Below are positions 5,963 to 8,362 of a stretch of DNA of 8,362 bases, in pieces. The stretch's first letter is position 1; the number at the start of each line of letters is the position of its first letter. This DNA is from Archangiaceae bacterium (GTDB lineage Bacteria; Myxococcota; Myxococcia; Myxococcales; Myxococcaceae). The stretch covers positions 1-8,362 of the forward strand of contig JAHFDQ010000255.1 of the NCBI GenBank assembly GCA_023248915.1, in the 5' to 3' direction. The notes beneath the pieces were generated by a model. The model saw only the letters and a program-made list of their open reading frames with translations, did not search any database and was not told where the DNA came from. The translations under genes were made by a program, and so were the position numbers.

Positions 5963-6997
5963 ATGGACATCGACTCGGCGCTCCGCGAACAGGTCGAGAG
6001 GGCGACGGGGAAGCCGGCGCACGGCTTCCCCGTGAAGAAGCTGAAGGGCGACGCGAGCAACCGCTCGTACTACCGGGTCGGGGCCCCCCCCGACAGCCAC
6101 GTGCTGATGGTCATGCCGGTGGGGCCCGTCAAGAGCGAGGAGGTCACCCGCGGCGAGGCCCCGAAGGAATTGCCGTTCGTGAACGTGCACCGGTACCTCG
6201 CCAAGCTGGGCGTGCGCGTTCCGCGGATACTCCGGTACGACGAGCCAGCGGGCGTGATGGTGCTCGAAGACCTGAGCGACCTCACCTTCGAGCAGGCCCT
6301 CGAGGGCGGCAAGCACCAGGAAGCGCTCTACGGCCGGGCGGTCGACCTGTTGGCCTCGCTGCGCGCCGCGGCCGAGGCGGCTCCCGACGCGGCGTGCGTG
6401 GCCTTCGGCCGGTCTTTCGACGAAGAGCTCTTCGACTGGGAATTGCACCACTTCCGCGAGTGGGGCCTGGAAGCCTGGAGCGGCCAGCAGCCGTCGCCGG
6501 CCGAGCGGGCCGAGCTCGACCTGCTCTTCCGGGGAATCTCGCGCCGGCTGGCGTCCGAGCCCAAGGGCTTCACCCACCGCGACTACCAGAGCCGCAACCT
6601 GATGGTGAAGGACGGCGAGCTGGTCGTCATCGACTTCCAGGACGCGCTCCTAGGCCCCCGGCAGTATGACTTGGTCGCGCTGTTGCGCGACAGCTACGTC
6701 GAGCTCGACCGGGCCTTCGTGGACCGGATGCTCGACCGGTACCTGGCCGCCTTCACGGCAGCGGGCGGCCCGCGCCTCGACGCGTGCGAGTTCAAGAACC
6801 TGTTCGACCTGCTGACGGTGCAGCGCAAGCTGAAGGACGCGGGGCGCTTCGAGTACATCCACCGGGTGAAGGGTAACCCCGGGTTCCTCCCGTCTATCCC
6901 CTCGTCGCTGCGATACGTGAAGGACGCGCTGGGCCGCCGGCCCGAATTGGCGAGCCTGCACGAGATTGTCGCCCGGTACGTGCCCGAGCTCGCATGA
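5963..6997 (+). CDS. amgK: AmgK-type N-acetylmuramate/N-acetylglucosamine anomeric kinase
   Basis: 344-residue member of the aminoglycoside phosphotransferase (APH/choline kinase-like) fold, COG3178-like. The N-terminal motif GDASNRSYYRV (29-39) is the nucleotide-binding loop. The Brenner motif HRDYQSRN (205-212) carries the catalytic Asp D207. IDFQDALLGPRQYDL (223-237) supplies the metal-binding Asp D224 and closely matches AmgK proteins, in contrast to the usual IDWE-type loops of antibiotic kinases. AmgK phosphorylates the anomeric hydroxyl of MurNAc (and GlcNAc) released from turned-over peptidoglycan, giving MurNAc-1-phosphate for MurU. In pseudomonads this bypasses de novo UDP-MurNAc synthesis and underlies intrinsic fosfomycin tolerance (established family knowledge). 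The ATG follows a GGAGAGG at 5951-5957 that runs into the upstream stop. The stop overlaps the nucleotidyltransferase ATG (ATGA), the expected kinase-MurU pairing. Another sugar or small-molecule substrate remains possible. Confidence 0.88.
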   Translation: MDIDSALREQVERATGKPAHGFPVKKLKGDASNRSYYRVGAPPDSHVLMVMPVGPVKSEEVTRGEAPKELPFVNVHRYLAKLGVRVPRILRYDEPAGVMVLEDLSDLTFEQALEGGKHQEALYGRAVDLLASLRAAAEAAPDAACVAFGRSFDEELFDWELHHFREWGLEAWSGQQPSPAERAELDLLFRGISRRLASEPKGFTHRDYQSRNLMVKDGELVVIDFQDALLGPRQYDLVALLRDSYVELDRAFVDRMLDRYLAAFTAAGGPRLDACEFKNLFDLLTVQRKLKDAGRFEYIHRVKGNPGFLPSIPSSLRYVKDALGRRPELASLHEIVARYVPELA

Positions 6998-8064
6998 AGG
7001 CCGTGGTCCTGTGCGCGGGGTTGGGCACCCGCCTGCGGCCGCTGACCCTGCGCTGGCCTAAGCCGGCCCTGCCGCTACTTGGGCAGCCGCTGTTGCGCTA
7101 CGGGCTGGCCGCGCTGGCGCGGGCCGGGGTGACGGGCGTCGGCATCAACACCCACCACCTGCCCGAGGCGATGGAAGGCGTCGGGCGCGCCGAGTGCGCG
7201 CGGCTCGGGCTGTCGTTCACCGCGGTGCACGAGCCGGTGATTCAGGGCACTGGCGGGGGTATTCGTTCGCTGCGCCGGTGGGTGGAAGGCGAGCCGTTCA
7301 TCGTGTTGAACGGCGACGTGCTGTTCGCGGCCGACCTGTCGCCGCTGGTCGAGGCCCACCTGGCGTCGAAGGCGGCGGCGACGCTGGTGCTGATGCCGAT
7401 GCCGGCGGGCGAGGCCTACGCGTCGGTCGAGCTGGACGCCGGCCACCGCGTCCGGCGCATCGCGGGGCACGGGCCCGGCGGCGAGGCGTTGACGCCGTGG
7501 CACTTCACCGGGGTGCACCTGATGACGCCGGCCGTGTTCGACTTCATGGCGGCCGACGCGCCCCTGGACATCAACCGGCAGGTGTACCCGCGCATGCTGG
7601 AGAAGGGGCTGTTCATGCGGGGCGCCATCGTGGACCCCCGGGGGGTCTACTGGTCGGACCTGGGCACTCCCGACCGGTACGCCGCCACCCACCGAGACCT
7701 GCTGTTCAGGCAGGTGGCGGCCGACGCCTTCGGAAGCTCGTCGCCGTTCGAGGCCGCCGGGCGAGGCGCGGGCAACTTCTGGGCCCACCCGACCGCCGAG
7801 CTGGTCGGGGCGAAGGTCGCGGGGCCGGCGCTGTTCGCCGAGGGCTGCGTGCTGGGCCAGGGGGTGCACGTGGGGGCGGCGGTCTCGGTCGGCCGCGGCG
7901 CCAGGGTGGGCGCTCGCGCGAGGCTCAATCGCGTGGCCGTGCTGGACGGCGGGCAGGTCGGGGAAGGCGAAGAGCTCGAGGACTGCCTGGTGGGAAACGG
8001 CGCGTCGGGCGAGCGCTGGGTGGTGCCGACGCGGCCGCCCGGAGGCGGACCGCCGTCGAGCTAG
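6994..8064 (+). CDS. MurU/GCD1-like sugar-1-phosphate nucleotidyltransferase with C-terminal hexapeptide-like tail
   Basis: 356-residue nucleotidyltransferase. The N-terminal signature LCAGLGTRLRPLT (6-18) and PKPALPL (22-28) bind the nucleotide and phosphates. GTGGG (85-89) and the metal-binding LNGDV (105-109) follow, and SDLGTPDRY (221-229) ends the Rossmann-like catalytic domain. Coupling to an AmgK-type kinase by a four-base overlap suggests that it makes UDP-MurNAc from MurNAc-1-phosphate and UTP, the MurU reaction. MurU of pseudomonads is about 220 residues, whereas this protein has an extra segment (about 255-340). Its regularly spaced Gly/Ala/Val pattern (AHPTAELVGAKV, then VLGQGVHVGAAVSVG) resembles a left-handed beta-helix of hexapeptide repeats as in GCD1, GlmU or ManC-like enzymes. 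GDP-mannose or dTDP/UDP-sugar synthesis is therefore an alternative, and I give no gene symbol. The C-terminus is Pro/Gly-rich. No strong ribosome-binding site is seen, so translation is probably coupled to the kinase gene. Confidence 0.87.
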   Translation: MKAVVLCAGLGTRLRPLTLRWPKPALPLLGQPLLRYGLAALARAGVTGVGINTHHLPEAMEGVGRAECARLGLSFTAVHEPVIQGTGGGIRSLRRWVEGEPFIVLNGDVLFAADLSPLVEAHLASKAAATLVLMPMPAGEAYASVELDAGHRVRRIAGHGPGGEALTPWHFTGVHLMTPAVFDFMAADAPLDINRQVYPRMLEKGLFMRGAIVDPRGVYWSDLGTPDRYAATHRDLLFRQVAADAFGSSSPFEAAGRGAGNFWAHPTAELVGAKVAGPALFAEGCVLGQGVHVGAAVSVGRGARVGARARLNRVAVLDGGQVGEGEELEDCLVGNGASGERWVVPTRPPGGGPPSS

Positions 8065-8072
8065 GGCCAGAG

Positions 8073-8362
8073 CTAGGCCGTGTGCCAGCGCGCCAAGATG
8101 CAGGTCACGTTGTCGTTGCCGCCCGCCGCGTTCGCCATCTCGATGAGCTGCGTGCAGGCCGCGTCGAGCGTGGAGACCTTGGTCAGGGTTTCCTGAATCA
8201 TCGGGTCGGGCACCATGCCCGACAGCCCGTCCGAGCAGAGCAGGAAGATATCGCCTTCCTGCGGTTCGACCCGGCCCACGTCCACCTGGACCGTGTCCTT
8301 CATGCCCAGCGCCCGGACGATGACGTTCTTGTGGGGGAAGGCCTCGATCTCTTCCGGAGTCA
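8073..8362 (-). CDS. PP2C-family Ser/Thr protein phosphatase (partial, C-terminal end)
   Basis: The last 95 or so residues of a PPM/PP2C phosphatase; the N-terminal part lies beyond base 8362. The frame reads through the edge as T-P-E-E-I-E-A-F-P-H-K-N-V-I-V-R-A-L-G, matching the family's conserved block before the acidic metal motif. FLLCSDGLSGMV follows with the metal-binding Asp, then GGNDNVTCILARW, whose Asp is the last conserved metal ligand. The protein ends a few residues later with no C-terminal membrane helix. Such phosphatases oppose Hanks-type Ser/Thr kinases, which are abundant in myxobacteria. The target is unknown and no kinase gene is in view. An in-frame ATG at 8303 is internal to the domain and is not the start. 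Its stop (complement of CTA at 8073-8075) lies 8 bases from the stop of the nucleotidyltransferase gene. Confidence 0.9.
   Translation of the reverse strand, partial: TPEEIEAFPHKNVIVRALGMKDTVQVDVGRVEPQEGDIFLLCSDGLSGMVPDPMIQETLTKVSTLDAACTQLIEMANAAGGNDNVTCILARWHTA

Noticed and set aside
5963..6997. Aminoglycoside-resistance phosphotransferase
   Set aside because: The fold is shared, but the GDAS-N-R-x-Y loop, the IDFQD...GPRQYDL block and the coupled nucleotidyltransferase fit the AmgK group instead.
1..8362. CRISPR arrays, tRNA/rRNA genes, insertion-sequence ends, attachment sites
   Set aside because: No spaced repeats, cloverleaf-like segments, transposase motifs or terminal inverted repeats were noticed by eye. 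A tRNAscan or Rfam search was not possible here.

Overview
This is a GC-rich, densely packed bacterial chromosome segment with strong G/C bias in codon third positions. The gene content suggests a Myxococcota (myxobacterium-like, former Deltaproteobacteria) genome: a multiheme cytochrome/FeS/NrfD module, a cystathionine beta-synthase with a CBS-domain pair, an AmgK-type sugar kinase and a PP2C phosphatase. The taxon is inferred from gene content and composition, not from a marker gene. No RNA genes, insertion sequences, CRISPR arrays or prophage genes were seen, and no stretch of more than 300 bases lacks a gene.

Region 1 (about 1-3404, plus strand) is a tight four-gene respiratory operon. 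It encodes a membrane-anchored tetraheme cytochrome c, a Tat-exported ferredoxin subunit with four [4Fe-4S] clusters, an NrfD/PsrC/DsrP-like integral membrane quinol-interacting subunit, and a secreted pentaheme cytochrome c. The last three genes overlap by 1 and 4 bases. Together they look like a quinol:cytochrome electron-transfer complex of the DsrJOP / Cbc / Hmc type. No molybdopterin or other catalytic subunit is in view, though the operon may begin upstream of the window.

Region 2 (3442-5089, minus strand) converges on region 1. It holds a 455-residue cystathionine beta-synthase (transsulfuration, L-cystathionine from homocysteine and serine). Just upstream on the same strand is a small YgiT-type zinc-finger protein with an unusual first metal-binding knuckle.

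Region 3 (5115-8064, plus strand) is a three-gene operon divergent from region 2. An unrecognised Ala/Glu/Lys-rich protein with a small conserved-looking C-terminal domain is followed after 2 bases by an AmgK-type N-acetylmuramate/N-acetylglucosamine kinase. That gene overlaps by 4 bases a MurU/GCD1-like sugar-1-phosphate nucleotidyltransferase carrying an extra left-handed beta-helix-like tail. The kinase and nucleotidyltransferase pair points to peptidoglycan sugar recycling (MurNAc to MurNAc-1-P to UDP-MurNAc).

Region 4 (8073-8362, minus strand) is the C-terminal part of a PP2C-family protein phosphatase cut by the window edge. Its stop lies 8 bases from the stop of the nucleotidyltransferase gene.
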